DNA from: Bisporella sp. PMI_857 | Taxonomy: Eukaryota > Ascomycota > Leotiomycetes > Helotiales > Helotiaceae | Length of the DNA stretch: 64,000 bases | Assembly (NCBI GenBank): GCA_021307315.1 | Contig: JAJSPD010000010.1 | Location: forward strand, 682,001-746,000 | Reading direction: 5' to 3' | Shown: piece by piece, positions 1 through 11,995 of the stretch | Numbering within the stretch: position 1 is the stretch's first letter | How the letters are laid out: each line of letters opens with the position of its first letter | The notes under the pieces: generated by a model | Seen by the model: the letters and a program-made list of their open reading frames with translations, nothing else | Told to the model about the DNA's origin: nothing | Database searches by the model: none | Program-made: the position numbers and the translations under genes

Positions 1-885
1 GCGAGATACTCAGGAGGTGCAAAGTGGTGCAACTCAACTGGGATCCAACGGATTAGAAATTCAGCGATTAAAACATGATAGCAAAAATCGTCCTCAAAAT
101 AAAATATGCCCTGCTGGATTATAGTAGCACAAAACAGCTGCACTGGGCAGCCCAGCATTGAAGTTTCGCTTTTTGTTGACCCTCTACGTTTGTGTATTCT
201 GGCTGGCTCATCGCGAACACATGGTATATGAGCTTCCTGTTCTCCATCCTCTTCAGACCAGCACCTCAAGAGGTATCACAAAATTTAGCAGTTATGCGGC
301 CATGTTTACGTATTTGACATCATAGAGCCCTACCGTTAAGCCAGTGATGGTGTGTTTAGATTGAACTTTGCTACCAAGAAGCGTAACTCGTCGGGCTATC
401 TTTGTAACATGAAAGACTTCGAAATACATTCTGTTACATACTATCACGACATAAATGTATAGCAAGAACTGAACATTCCCCTTTCCAGGGGGGCTACTGG
501 CGCAAAAATCACAAGCCAGCATACCTATCAGCGACAGAGACTGGACACTAAATTAAGATATAGACTTGCACCGCTTGCCTGGCTTCACAATCGAGTAATT
601 TCACCAATGTTCTCATACGCTGGCAGATTTTTAGAGTCCAGAGAAGAAAGTGGAATTTGTAGGCGAAAAACATTTTAAGATCGAGAGAATGGTCGCCCAG
701 CCAAAAAATAGCCCAGTTTTAGCAACTCAAAACTATAACTATGTACTCTAATTTTCGACTCAAACACGACCTTATACTGAAGAAAATAATTATATATACA
801 ATATCTCTCGACGACACGATTACTCAGGGAACTGGGCTCCCAAATTCAGCTTACGTGCCAAGTGTTATGACATTAGGACTTTGTG
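1..885. other. Intergenic, no gene recognised
   Basis: I see no convincing coding frame or RNA gene here. The open frames are short, without family motifs or splice-supported extensions. The right part should hold the 3' UTR and terminator of the minus-strand kinase that ends at 886. The window edge cuts whatever lies to the left. Confidence 0.5.
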
Positions 886-3368
886 TTATGCTCTACCAGC
901 CGCCTGGACTACCTCGATGCGGCCCACTAATTGGTCAGGAAACCTTGCGGGGAGTTCTCCTACTAGCTGATTATCATGGAACTTCATACCATTACACTGG
1001 ATCTCGATCCGGCCAAAGGGAATCCCACAGTTTTCTTGATCTATTCGTCTTCTGAGCATCAGAATTGTAAGATTAGGATGTATTCTCCGTAGGCGGACTA
1101 CCCTTTTAGTGGAAGTACCTAAAAATCCAGGAACGTGAATCTCAGCCATAATTTGATTGAAATTATTCATTCTGCCCGCAGTTGGCGGCCCAGGAGGAGA
1201 CGGCTGCAAATTACCTGTAGCAGGACCTGGTGCTGGTTTTTTAGTGGATGATAATAAGGACCGTGGCACAACAATTTTGGATTTTTTTGGGCGAGGAGCT
1301 GGTGGCTGGTAGGGAGCCTGTCGCCCAGTAATAATTGGTAGAGGTGTAGGAGGAACATAAGGCCTAGTCGGTTGCATGCCAAAGAGCCCGGTTGTATTTC
1401 CTGTCATAGGAATCTGTTGTCTCGGTCCCTGGGGTAAAGCTGGCTTGCCAGTATTGAATCCTTGCTCTGGCGGAGAAAGATGGGGACGCGAAGGTGTATT
1501 ACCGCTCACAATTGGTCGTGTAGGAGCTCGGCGGTGCCGAAGAGGAATTTTATTACGTACAGGTCGTGGAGGGACTACTGGAGGCTTCCTTTGCGGCTGC
1601 TGCGGTGCTTCCCTGTCTACATCTGGGAGTGCGTTACTAATTTCCCTCATTTCAAAGCCGTCAAACCTAAGCCGTGGCTTTTTCTGCCATACTTTTCTTC
1701 CCTTATTCCTTCGAGCTTCAACCCAGTTCTTCTCATACTCGTTGAAGAGTTCTGATGGTCGTAGATATCCTTGAGATTGCCCAGGAGCCATAAGGGGGGT
1801 TGTTCCACTGACCAGCCACTCTGCCGACAATTGTGGTGATCCTGGCTCAGGTATATTGATATCTGGTTTTGATAATACGGTGGCATTCGCTATACGAGAA
1901 TATTCAAGTCCCCTCCCTGTACGTGCCATGAGTTGCGCTGCGTTGGGGCGTTCAGCAGGCCGAATAAGTAGACACTCAGCAATGAGTGCGCTTAACCCCC
2001 TACTATATTTTGGGTTGGCACTTGGACTCTCATCATCGATGTCGTACTGATCTGCTAGAGTTGGTCCACTATTTTTGAGTCTGTTGGAACGAGTGGATTG
2101 GTGAAGTTGTAGTCCTTTTTTTCCACCTCGTGGCCATGGAGGCTCCATCTTTTCGCGTTTGAGGCACCACATAATCAGACCAAGCTGCCATACATTACTT
2201 GCACTGCTATATCGCACATTTTGCAGTAGATTATTACGTGTCTAATTTGTGCAAAGCCGGTCAGCTTCTTAGCCATTGAAGATTGCGTGACGCAAAAAGT
2301 AAGAAGCAAGAAACCATAGAAACTACTTACCATATTCCATGGGCGTGATTGGTCCGTCATGCCATCACATATCTTAGTTTGCTCAGGCAAGTGATACGGC
2401 CTTGTGCCATAACCAGAAAACTGTCGCATATAAAGATCATCTTGAACTTGAGGCACTTCTTGTGCTAATCCAAAATCTGCCATCTTTCAAGATATAATTA
2501 CAATCTGAAGGTTGGGATGTGGGTAAGGTTTTTACCTTGAAAATCGGCACATTCTTGTGCTCATTGTCTGTCACGACGGGTCCTGTTAGGACTAGTACCT
2601 ATGGTCAGCATGACAAAGTGCTCTTTGTAATATAGGAGTGGTGAGAGGATACTGTTTTCTTCTTTTAGGTCAAAATGAACGATCTCTCTGTTCCACTTGG
2701 GTTTATTCGGATCTTCACTACCATGCTCTAGTACAAAGATTGCTCGTGCCATGCAATGAAAAACCCCCCATAAATCTTCTTCGCTTAGTCCACTAGTGTG
2801 ATAATTAGCGTTAGAGCTTGTCAAGAAACAATAACATTACTACTGACCCACGTCTTCTTGTTCTCAGAAAATCTATTAGATCGCCACCAGGGCAATATTC
2901 TAACAGGATCCGATGCACCAAACCTGTATCGAATTCCGGCATAACCCCTTCTCCCTCGTCCTGAAACAGGTTCTTATACATCTTTAAGACGTGAGGTGAT
3001 CCTGTATGCCTCAAAATATCCAATAGTTTAGCTTCACCAGCCAATCCTCCGCCTGGTCCTGTTGCAGAAGCTTGCTTGACAACAATGTCAACTAAAGCTT
3101 TGCTATCTCTATCAGATCCCTCATATGTCCACCATCCAACTACTCCCTGGCCGCCCATGCCCAGGACCTTCTTTCCCTTCCAGTTTTTCCCGATTCGATG
3201 ATTCCATTTGCTTTCAGATCTTAGCCAGCGTTCCTGCCAAGTATTCCCCTGGTGTGTATTTATATTCTGTAGATGTTGTTGCGCAGCGCCTCCCAAACCA
3301 GGTTGCTCAGCACGATTGTTAAAGACGTTACCAAGCACCTGCAATATTTTCGGCGGTTCCCAGGCCAT
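886..3368 (-). CDS. Divergent Ser/Thr protein kinase with proline-rich region and ubiquitin-like tail
   Basis: A predicted protein kinase of about 749 residues. Five exons keep frame: 3368-2848, 2816-2653, 2591-2536, 2483-2331 and 2241-886. A glycine loop (GMGGQGVV, near residue 70) is followed by a likely ATP-binding lysine in IVVKQ (K98). The catalytic loop reads HFDLKEEN (221-228), with Phe where canonical kinases have Arg, so this is a non-RD kinase. ADFGLA gives the Mg-binding Asp (about 250), and an LPEQ replaces the usual APE. After the kinase domain comes a long Pro/Arg-rich linker with PPVVPPRPV-type SH3-ligand motifs. The last 80 or so residues (EIHVPG ... CNGMKF ... GRIEVVQ) follow the strand-helix-strand pattern of a ubiquitin-like fold; this is inferred from pattern alone. 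Intron 1 would be only 31 bp, so that junction is the least secure. Substrate and pathway are unknown. Confidence 0.8.
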
Positions 3369-4202
3369 TGTACTTGAATTTGGTGTTTCGAATATGGACC
3401 ATGAGCGTCTCCAGATTTGCTATACATAATGACGATGGTCCCCGAACGAGAATTCAAATACCGCTACGCTTTGTTCTTGCCAGCGCTTTGTTAAATTTTA
3501 AATAGAGAAACAAGTATACTGCATCTGGATTAGTACATATCGGCTTTACGATAGGGCATAAAGAATCCTCGCACTCTTTCACAGCTAACAACCAGACTTG
3601 CCTTACTTTAAGCAATCCAATGGGATGAATGTGTTTTACTATTCTGCGAAATGTTGTTATGAGATGTTCCGGAAAATTATGAAAGAAATCCTACTCATTC
3701 ATACTGGTGTAGTTACAACCGAAAGGTCTTTGTTTATCCTTTGAGGACAGTCTGGTGCCCTATCATTTAAAATCAATTATTTGATATCACTCACAGTACC
3801 TTCGGCTTCTTCTTATTTACTTGAAGCTCTTAACAGCTCTTTCTTGACCTCTGCAATTGAGCACTTGATATTGACTTGGAAAGACAGCTGAAATTACACA
3901 TTTAGCCAAAGTTGCTGTTGCATGAACTCTTGAGAAGCAGGTTAATGACAGAATGAAGGTTTTTTAGAATGTCGGAGACAGAAATTGGAACAAAAGTGAA
4001 AATATGTGACATACATTAGTGGAACGAGAAAGGCAACTTCTTCATGACTTTAATCCCGAAGGCTAGCCTGTGATAGGTCTTAGAGTAGTAGCTAGTTAAT
4101 CATTAAACAAATGTTGATACGAATATCTCACAGCAATGAACCAAGTTGCTGTCATTGTGAATGTTACGGGACAATCGATATAGATCTTATTGTAGCCTAC
4201 CG
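3369..4202. other. Intergenic, promoter side of the kinase and 3' side of the G-patch gene
   Basis: About 830 bp with no coding frame I can support. It should contain the kinase promoter and the terminator region of the G-patch gene. No distinctive binding site or repeat was recognised. Confidence 0.4.
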
Positions 4203-6305
4203 TTAATCTTCATCATCGCTATCACCACCAAAAATTGCTTTGAACACTGCATCACCAGCCCGCTGCCCCTCTAATGCCTCATTTCGCTCGGCATCCACCA
4301 CGATCTCCTCCCTCCATAGCGGTTGTTTGCGATTTATTTCTGTCTCTACCTCGGTATTGCTATTCCAGAATTGCTTGCCAGCATCGCCTTCCATCATTAT
4401 AGCATCGATGGCAGTCTTCGGGATTAGCTCGGAGGCCTTGCTGCTGGGAACAGTATCCGCATGCTCAGTGGCACCAGGCTGCACATTTTTTGGTGGTTGG
4501 ACATTAAAGCGCTTGCATAACAATCTTGTAGGATACCAGTCCACGGAACTTCGTGTCATTGGACCATACATACCAAGTCGTGCAGCCTGTTCAGCGGGAT
4601 CCTCTGGCTTTGGCGGCGGTTTGCTAAGCAGATCTTTCGATGGGCTTTGTGTGTTAGAAGCATTCTGCAGCCCTGTGCTAGCGGAGGTAAACCTTGAAGC
4701 CATAGAGCCAGTCATGGGCTTAAATATCTGCGCACAACTTGCGAACTCGTGCAATTCGTTCAGCCAGTCATCTCTGCTTATTCTTGGTCCTCTTTCTGGC
4801 AAATCTTGGCGTTTGCCCGCCTGGTTTTCCAAGTATATGCGGTATCTTTTTCGCTTTGCCTCGTCCTCTGCGTAGGGCATACTAGAGCCTCGGCCAAGGG
4901 CAGCTTCTGCAGTATCTATTTCGACCTTTGGAATCTGGGATAGGAGTTCTTGACGACGTTGCTTGTCGGTCATAGCGTAGCCTTCAGGTATTTCGCCTAG
5001 GCCTTGTGGAAGATTAGCTTTTCCTGACTTGGACACTAATCGATCTCGAGCAGCGGGTGATAGAAAGTCAAAAACTGACTTTCCTGGCAAAGCAGCTTCG
5101 CCAAGAATAGAGGCTCTGGATTTGGGATCGAGTTTAGAGGCTTTTGCTGCTTCTGCTGTTGATAGATAGGAATGTTGTGAAGAATTAGATGTGGACTTCT
5201 TGGACGATGTCCAATTTTCGGGTATTTTTGGAGGTTCATATTTCGCAGAAGATGTAACAACGGATGAGAACTCGTCAACACTGCTCAGGTGAAAACCTTT
5301 CATAGGGAGTCGACCATCATGGCATTTTCGTAGTCCATAAGCTGCTCTGGCAAGGGTGGCCTTTTTCGAAATGAATACTGGTTTCGATTTCAAATCTGGG
5401 TTTGTCGATATTTTCACAGGCTTCCTTTTCTTCTTGTCGCCACCTATAACCCTGTTGTATGATATCCGAGGTCCTATCTCGTAGGGATCCTCATCATCTG
5501 AGCCAGTGTCATTTAATATTCCAATACCAATTCCTCCTTTCGCGGGTTTCTTCTTCTTTTTGGGTGCCGCAAGAGCAGTACGGTCATTATCCTCGTTATC
5601 TGATCTATCGTTTGTAGAATCTAAATTGTTGCTTGACAGTTTTGCTTCTCCATAAAATCCTAATCCTTTATGATCCTCCTTCCTAACAAAGGTTATCATT
5701 TGCGTATTCTCCGGTGCAAATAGGTGCTTTGTATCTGTATCGCCAGACTTTTCGAGCCCATCTAGTCGCGCTTTACGTCGCACCTTTGGCCCCACGCCTT
5801 GACCCTCCTTCCAGCCCATTTTCTTGAGCAGTGTTACTCCCATAGTGTCGCCAGCTATCCTAAACAGGTCCATGAGCCCTCCCCGCCTTGTTTCATCATT
5901 CTCTGTTGAGCCAATTCCCGAGAATCCCTGTGCTGTTTCCACTCTCCGACCTTCTTCTGCATCTGCGATGTCATCTTCGTCCATGAAATCTTCTGGTCGC
6001 TGTTCCATCGGCTTGTGATCATCCTTCCTCCGATTCGAGCGAGAAGACACAAATGTAGATGGTGTCCATCCTTCTTTCGACCCAACAGTATTGTAATACC
6101 CGGCGCTGAAACCACCTGTAAAGGCGCCATGAAGTCGTTTCAAGCCTCGCTCATCGCGCACCTCCTGCTTCCAGACAGGTACATAAGATCCATCATCTCG
6201 AACATCTGCATCTCGAGGCGGTAGTGGTGTGCCAAATAACGCAAATGGGGATTGCTGCTTCTGGAGATTTGCCTCGTATGTAGCACGAGACCTCTTCATC
6301 GACAT
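4203..6305 (-). CDS. G-patch domain protein, GPATCH1/TOUGH type
   Basis: A single-exon gene of 700 residues. The ATG at 6305 is preferred because the two codons before it in the open frame begin from TTG. The N-terminus carries the block conserved in GPATCH1-like proteins (FGTPLPPRDADVRDDGSYVP, then GGFSAGYYNTVGSKEGW, roughly residues 20-80), matching the DUF1604 region. A G-patch follows at about 150-180 (GVTLLKKMGWKEGQGVGPKV), a glycine-rich segment that in this family binds and activates DEAH-box RNA helicases. Lys-rich, probably nuclear-localising stretches (PKKKKKPAKG, DKKKRKPVK) lie in the middle and the C-terminus is acidic (GGDSDDED). Family knowledge points to a spliceosome-associated nuclear role. 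No introns are needed. The yeast Saccharomyces lacks a close equivalent, so no yeast symbol is given. Confidence 0.9.
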   Translation of the reverse strand: MSMKRSRATYEANLQKQQSPFALFGTPLPPRDADVRDDGSYVPVWKQEVRDERGLKRLHGAFTGGFSAGYYNTVGSKEGWTPSTFVSSRSNRRKDDHKPMEQRPEDFMDEDDIADAEEGRRVETAQGFSGIGSTENDETRRGGLMDLFRIAGDTMGVTLLKKMGWKEGQGVGPKVRRKARLDGLEKSGDTDTKHLFAPENTQMITFVRKEDHKGLGFYGEAKLSSNNLDSTNDRSDNEDNDRTALAAPKKKKKPAKGGIGIGILNDTGSDDEDPYEIGPRISYNRVIGGDKKKRKPVKISTNPDLKSKPVFISKKATLARAAYGLRKCHDGRLPMKGFHLSSVDEFSSVVTSSAKYEPPKIPENWTSSKKSTSNSSQHSYLSTAEAAKASKLDPKSRASILGEAALPGKSVFDFLSPAARDRLVSKSGKANLPQGLGEIPEGYAMTDKQRRQELLSQIPKVEIDTAEAALGRGSSMPYAEDEAKRKRYRIYLENQAGKRQDLPERGPRISRDDWLNELHEFASCAQIFKPMTGSMASRFTSASTGLQNASNTQSPSKDLLSKPPPKPEDPAEQAARLGMYGPMTRSSVDWYPTRLLCKRFNVQPPKNVQPGATEHADTVPSSKASELIPKTAIDAIMMEGDAGKQFWNSNTEVETEINRKQPLWREEIVVDAERNEALEGQRAGDAVFKAIFGGDSDDED

Positions 6306-6474
6306 TTTCAAGGCATTGGTGTTGGATTTTAGAACAATGCTTCAAGGAAGGGAAATAGGGTTATAATGAGAGATAGAAGGCTACAGCCTCGCACAAAGTT
6401 CGTGGTGACTTGGAGCATTAGCCAATGGTTTTATTGGCTGGGATAAGGCGCGCTTAGGTAATCATATTACGCCC

Positions 6475-7078
6475 TAACGTACCTAACCACTTAGCTGGCC
6501 ACCCTATCATCCTGGCCACTCAAAAACACACCAAAAATCACGATTTTAGCATGCTTGTATCTCAACTATTATTTACTTTAATAGATCAAAATTTAAAATT
6601 TATTTTTTTGAGTGTTTAAATAAGCATTATTTTAAGTTTCAAAATGATTAGTATTATATAGATTCAGATATAGCATTTCACGCAAAAATAACCTTTGCAA
6701 TTTCTGTTTCTAAATAACTATTAATTGTGTTAGTTTCAACTTTCAATTATGTATAAGAATTACAGTTGAATTGTTATATATAAAGTTTTATAAATTTAGG
6801 TAAAGTAGTAGTTGAGATATAAACATGCCAAAATCGTGATTTTTGGTGTGTTTTTGAGTGGCCAGTGTCACGGCACGAGCTGTGGATCTACAGATACAGA
6901 GGGCAGCTGTGGTACTATACGAGAATATCAAGCTGAGGAAGGAAAAGGGGTTCGGGGAGAGCAGGCTATATGTACATGAGGGAGCCCTAGTGGCTCGGCA
7001 ACAGGGCACGTGCTCGACCAGGGTCGGGACGTGACAGCCAGGATAATAGGGTGGCCAGCTAAGTAGTTAGGTACGTTA
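6475..7078 (+). mobile_element. MITE copy 1 (interrupted), TA target site
   Basis: A non-coding AT-rich element of about 428 bp once the later insertion at 6866-7036 and one copy of its 5-bp target duplication are removed. It has long terminal inverted repeats: the left arm starts TAACGTACCTAACC at 6475 and the right arm ends AGGTACGTTA at 7078. Over about 58 bp I count two mismatches between the arms. A second inner inverted repeat around the palindrome AAAATCRCGATTTT, close to CACACC, lies inside each arm. The TA at both tips fits a Tc1/mariner-like TA target duplication. There is no transposase frame, so it would be non-autonomous. Confidence 0.8.
6866..7036. mobile_element. Solo-LTR-like insertion nested in MITE copy 1
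   Basis: A 171-bp segment beginning TGTCACGG and ending ACGTGACA (7-bp inverted tips TGTCACG/CGTGACA). It is flanked by a perfect 5-bp direct repeat GCCAG at 6861-6865 and 7037-7041. Removing the segment and one GCCAG rebuilds the right MITE arm so that it matches the left arm. TG...CA ends with a 5-bp duplication are typical of LTR retrotransposons, so this is most likely a solo LTR, although it is short. It has no coding capacity. A small DNA element with 5-bp duplication is the alternative. Confidence 0.7.
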
Positions 7079-7504
7079 ACGTACTTAATAAGCAACTTGC
7101 TCGTTTAAGCAACTTGTTTTTTGGAAAACACACCAAAAATCGCGATTTTGGCATGTTTATATCTCAACTAATACTTTACCTAACTTTATAAAACTTTATA
7201 TATAACAATTTAGCTGTGATTCTTATACAAAAGTAAAAATTGAAACTATTACAATTAATAGTTATTTAGAAATAGAAATTGTACAGGTTATTTTAAAGTG
7301 AAATGCTATATCTGAATCTATATAATACTAGGCATTTTGAAACTTATAATACTGCTTATTTAAATACTCAGAAAACTAAGTTTCGAGTTTTGATCGATTA
7401 AAATAATTAATAGTTGAAATACAAGCATGCCAAAATCGCGATTTTTGGTGTGTTTTCCAAAAAACAAGTTGCTTAGACGAGCAAGTTGCTTATTAAGTAC
7501 GTTA
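7077..7504 (-). mobile_element. MITE copy 2, inverted relative to copy 1
   Basis: An intact 428-bp non-coding element sharing the TA at 7077-7078 with copy 1. Its arms begin TAACGTACTTAATAAGC at 7077 and end GTACGTTA at 7504, with one mismatch over about 58 bp. Its interior read on the minus strand is clearly the same sequence as the interior of copy 1 read on the plus strand (my eye estimate is 85-90 percent identity). The approximately 35 bp of arm between the tip and the inner CACACC palindrome is unrelated to the equivalent part of copy 1. That arm segment contains AAGCAACTTG twice. No coding frame. Confidence 0.8.
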
Positions 7505-8723
7505 TTGAATGCCTGACGCTATAAATGGGTGCCTTGCTAATGAGGCTTCAATCAACTAGTGGAAGGTGCCATGAAGCTGTAGTTTAGCACAGGTTTCAGC
7601 TGGGGCCAAACAGGATTATTCAGCTTTCCAGACCAAACTACAGTAAACTGCAGTTGGGGATATACGTCATATAATACAAGTAGGGATCGGTCAATTTTAT
7701 TTCGCAAAGAGTTGCAATCGAAATGACTTACAGAATCACAAGTCTAAGGGAAAGAGAGCCACATGCAAAAAAAGCCTTGACTAGTTGCACCCATGCAGCC
7801 CGCAAACAGTCTCTTCGGCTTCGAGGTAATCAGCGCCGCAAACTTATCCGCAAATTCGGATAGTGTCTGAAGAGCTCGGATGAGGACTATGCATTCACTC
7901 GCTATGGTAGTCCGAGAAGAGGGTATCTGGCTTCTTAAAAGTAGCCAAAATATATACCTTTCTACTCTGCGTCTCTCAGGGTCTTGGCCGTACACCAAGA
8001 GCTGAGTCATGGTGCTTGTTTTCTTTTTTTGTTGTAACAGGACTAAGTCCAGGCTATCTATGTTTGGATCTCTCTATCGTGCAGCTTCTGTCAATACATC
8101 GACATACAATGCTATCGGTAATGAAATGAACATCATGATGCTTGGATCACTCCACTATTGGCATCTTTCTTTGGCACATGCTCCCGCATCCGCATTCGCC
8201 ATAGCTTAGGATAATTCCCATGCTCTGGAACCGGATTTTAGTAGAGACTGCAAATGGCAGCCAAACCCGTCGGTCCAGCCAGATTTATCGTTATTCCTTG
8301 AACCATCACTGCATCGTCCCTGTATACACAAAATAGAGAAACGTGCCATATTGACCAAAGAGCACCAAATGATATCCCGTATTCGGCGTATGGCTGGTTG
8401 ATGGTGCCCCACGTTCGCTGGTAACCTTAGCTACCTAGCTTAACTTGTCTTTAGGCCCATACGTATTCAACCAGCTCTTCCCTACCACCCTGTACCTTCA
8501 CAACGTCCATCCATACCGCAATTTGGCATCTCGAGCTCTTCCATCACAGGACTACTCAAGGCTTCTGTCCTCATAGCAGCACATAGAATACGTAGAGTGA
8601 ATTCAACTCTCATTGTCCGCCGCCAGATTGAGGTTTCAAGTGACGTCGGTTAGGCTCGACTAAAACCCCTGGGGCCTTGCCCGGGTTGATTTGGCTGCGA
8701 CCTTTCCTTGGGCTGGAGGAATC
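7505..8723. other. Intergenic, KIN1 upstream region
   Basis: About 1.2 kb between the MITE pair and KIN1. Short open frames occur on both strands, but none has motifs or a plausible gene model. The last few hundred bases should hold the KIN1 promoter and a long 5' leader. The TTG just upstream of the KIN1 ATG is not needed as a start. Confidence 0.4.
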
Positions 8724-11700
8724 ATGGCAACCACAACATCTGCGACGCCCACAACAGTCGAACGAAGTGGCTCAACAAGACGCCATCAACATCACTCTAC
8801 CCCTAGCAGATCACAATCAACGAGGACCAGGTCTAACGCCCCGCCCAGTCCTCAACGCGCCAATTCATCCCACCACCGAACTTCCTCGCGACACGGAGCT
8901 ATTGAAGAAGTATTACCCCAGGCCAATTATGAGACTTCCAACGTCGCGCGCACATCACGAAGAAGCTCAAGTAGAGACCGGCCGCAAGCAGTAAATCCCG
9001 AACCACAACGCAACGCTACAGGTCATCGTCGACACCACAGTCGTCATCCTTCAGACATGGCAAGCACAGTTGCGAATGGTGGGGGCCCAGCCCCAGTCGT
9101 AGTGCCTCATGAGTCGAGGCACTCCAGCAGGAAGTCCAGGACTACGATCCCAGCACCCACAGGAAACTGGGTTCTGGGTAAAACAATCGGTGCAGGAAGT
9201 ATGGGGAAGGTCAAGTTAGCTCGGAGGATAGAAGGTGGCGAGCAGGTTTGTTGCCTATAGATATGCAGGTGGGTATATTTGCTAACTAGTGTTCAGGTCG
9301 CATGCAAGATTATCCAGCGGGGCTCAACTGAAGATGATCACAGATCTAATCCCGCCGACCAAGAAAGAGCAGACCGTTCGAAAGAGGTACGGACTGCGCG
9401 AGAGGCTGCCATTGTAACTCTGCTGGATCACCCTTATATTTGCGGTATGCGAGACGTGGTGCGAACAAACTACCACTGGTACATGCTTTTTGAATACGTT
9501 AATGGTGGTCAAATGCTTGACTATATAATTTCGCATGGACGATTGAAGGAAAAGCAAGCGAGGAAGTTTAGCAGACAGATCGCGAGTGCATTGGACTATT
9601 GCCATAGAAATAGCATAGTGCACCGAGATCTTAAGATTGAGAACATCTTAATTAGCAAGACAGGCGACATCAAGATCATTGACTTTGGACTGAGCAACCT
9701 ATTTGCACCAGCAGGTCAATTGAAGACATTCTGTGGAAGTTTGTACTTCGCCGCACCAGAATTATTGCAAGCGAAGGCCTATACAGGACCGGAAGTTGAT
9801 GTATGGAGTTTTGGGATCGTTTTATATGTATTGGTATGCGGCAAGGTTCCATTCGATGACCAGAGCATGCCAGCATTGCATTCAAAGATTAAGAAGGGCG
9901 TCGTTGATTATCCGAATTGGCTTTCGCCAGGTATGATTATAGTCAAGAAACAACATATTCAGGTGCTAACATGAGAATAGAGTGCAAGCATCTCATTTCT
10001 AGGATGCTTGTAACCGATCCTGAAAGGCGAGCCACCTTACAAGAGATCATGAATCATCAATGGATGACGAAAGGATTTCCAGGTCCACCAGAAAGCCACC
10101 TCCCAGCCCGAGAACCGATTACCTTACCCCTCGATGATTCCATTATTCAGTTGATGACTGGTTTTGACTTTGGACCTCCTGAGACGATCAAGCACCAATT
10201 GACCAATATCATCGATTCGCACGCATATCAGCGGGCTGTACGCTTAGCAGCACAAGAGAGAGAAGCCTATGTGACACCAAAAGAAGCCGAGAAGAAACGA
10301 GGAGTCTTCGATTTCTACAAGAGAAAAGGTTCCACAACCAGTAGAGATACATTGACAAATCCAAGCTCCGAGGGATTAGCACTTGGAACTGATCCTGTGA
10401 ATGCTTTTCATCCTCTCGTCTCAGTCTATTATCTTTGCAGGGAGAAGCAAGAACGAGATAGGCGTGCAGCAAATCCAGGAGCCACGAGCATGCCAAGAGC
10501 ACCTAGTGAAGCTCCACTTCAGCTCAACGAGATTCCTCTGCCAAAGCCTGCTCACACCAACGCCGCAGCCTATGAAATGCCAGGAGAAAAAGCAACAGGG
10601 GGAAGATCACGACCTCGTGCTCGCACACATGGGGAAGATGATGTTGTGGAATCGATGAAGCATGTTAAGATATCTGGATCTGGTCCCACCTCTCCAGCCA
10701 TCATTGAACCTCCACAGGAGCCACAGCACAAAGAAAGCACGGCTGCAAGCATCTTACGAAGGTTCAGCACTAGGCGGCGAAAGGATCCGTCGGAACGGCC
10801 ATCTCATCCCCCAATTGCTGGGGGAGCCAAGAGTCCACATGAACCTCTCAGAAAAAGCTTTAGCGTTCGACGAACACGTGACCGCGAAACAGACGACACT
10901 CCTTCATCGATGCTTCGCTCAGGAAGCAGCCAGCCACAACACAGCGATCTCTTAGCACCACCTCGCTCCGCCGATAATAACTCTCGTAGCTCTAAAGGCT
11001 TGGGAAGATCAACCAGTGTCAATTCGGCGGAATTCAGAAGAAGAGAATCTCGGCGTGGTGCTTCAGAAACTGTTCCTCCACGGGTAACGTATAAGGAGCC
11101 TCCGCCTCCGCCTCCGCCTACCAGTGGATCCGATCATTCAACGATGAATGAAAAGGAAGAGAAACCTTCTCGTGATGCTGAGAAGACACACCTAAATCCG
11201 AAGACTGCTTCGGCAATGCGAGCCAAGTCCCTTGGTCATGCTCGAAGAGAAAGTATACAGGCACGACGGGCGAGGAGAGAGGAAGCCAAAGATGCCAATG
11301 TGCCTGAAGAGACAGATGGAGAACTAGGTGACGCCAGTGGTCTGTCAAACGAACGAATTGATAGTGCCGAGAATGTCAAGCCCGTCTTCCTGAAGGGGTT
11401 GTTTAGTGTGTCTACCACATCGACGAAGCCAGTTTCGGCAATTCGGAGCGACATCATTCGAGTACTAAAGCAACTAGGTGTGGAATACAATGAGATTCGA
11501 GGAGGCTTCAGTTGTCGACATACTCCAAGTATTGATTTGAAAAAGGTTGTCGATATGCCACCAAGCAGTCATGGTGCCCAAACGCCAGGCCACAAACGAA
11601 GAATTAGCTTTGGGGGCTTTATGAGTGGTAACAATTATCAAGATAGAGATAGAGATGATTATAGGGACCTAGAGAAGTCACCACGCACACCGCATACACC

Positions 11701-11995
11701 AAGAACACCGGGAAGGCGTCATGGAGATGTAAGCAATACAGACTCAGACGCTTCAGAAGTAGACAGCTTAGGAAGAAACTCGCGAGATCAGAGAGGTCCA
11801 TCTTCACGAGCAGTTGGAGAAACGAGTACACATGTCCAGAGCGAGCTTGGTGGTAGCATGATCCTGGAGTTCGAAATCTTCATCGTCAAGGTGCCTTTAC
11901 TTTCACTGCACGGCATACAGTTCAAGCGCCTAGCCGGCGGCACATGGCAATATAAGAACATGGCCGACCAAATTCTACGCGAACTCAAACTCTAA
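8724..11995 (+). CDS. KIN1: KIN1/KIN2-family serine/threonine kinase
   Basis: A 1056-residue kinase from three exons (8724-9245, 9297-9930, 9981-11995), with introns of 51 and 50 bp and an AG-flanking GCTAAC branch site in the second. The kinase domain spans roughly residues 150-430. It has a glycine loop ([12 protein letters not shown]), VACKII for the ATP-binding lysine, [16 protein letters not shown] and [11 protein letters not shown] long basic, Ser/Pro-rich linker follows, including a run of eight prolines near [10 protein letters not shown]. The C-terminal ~120 residues ([21 protein letters not shown] ... [11 protein letters not shown] ... [14 protein letters not shown]) form a KA1 membrane-phospholipid-binding domain, the hallmark of the Kin1/MARK/PAR-1 group. 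Family members act at the plasma membrane in polarity, exocytosis and septation. The ATG at 8724 was chosen over an upstream in-frame TTG. Confidence 0.93.
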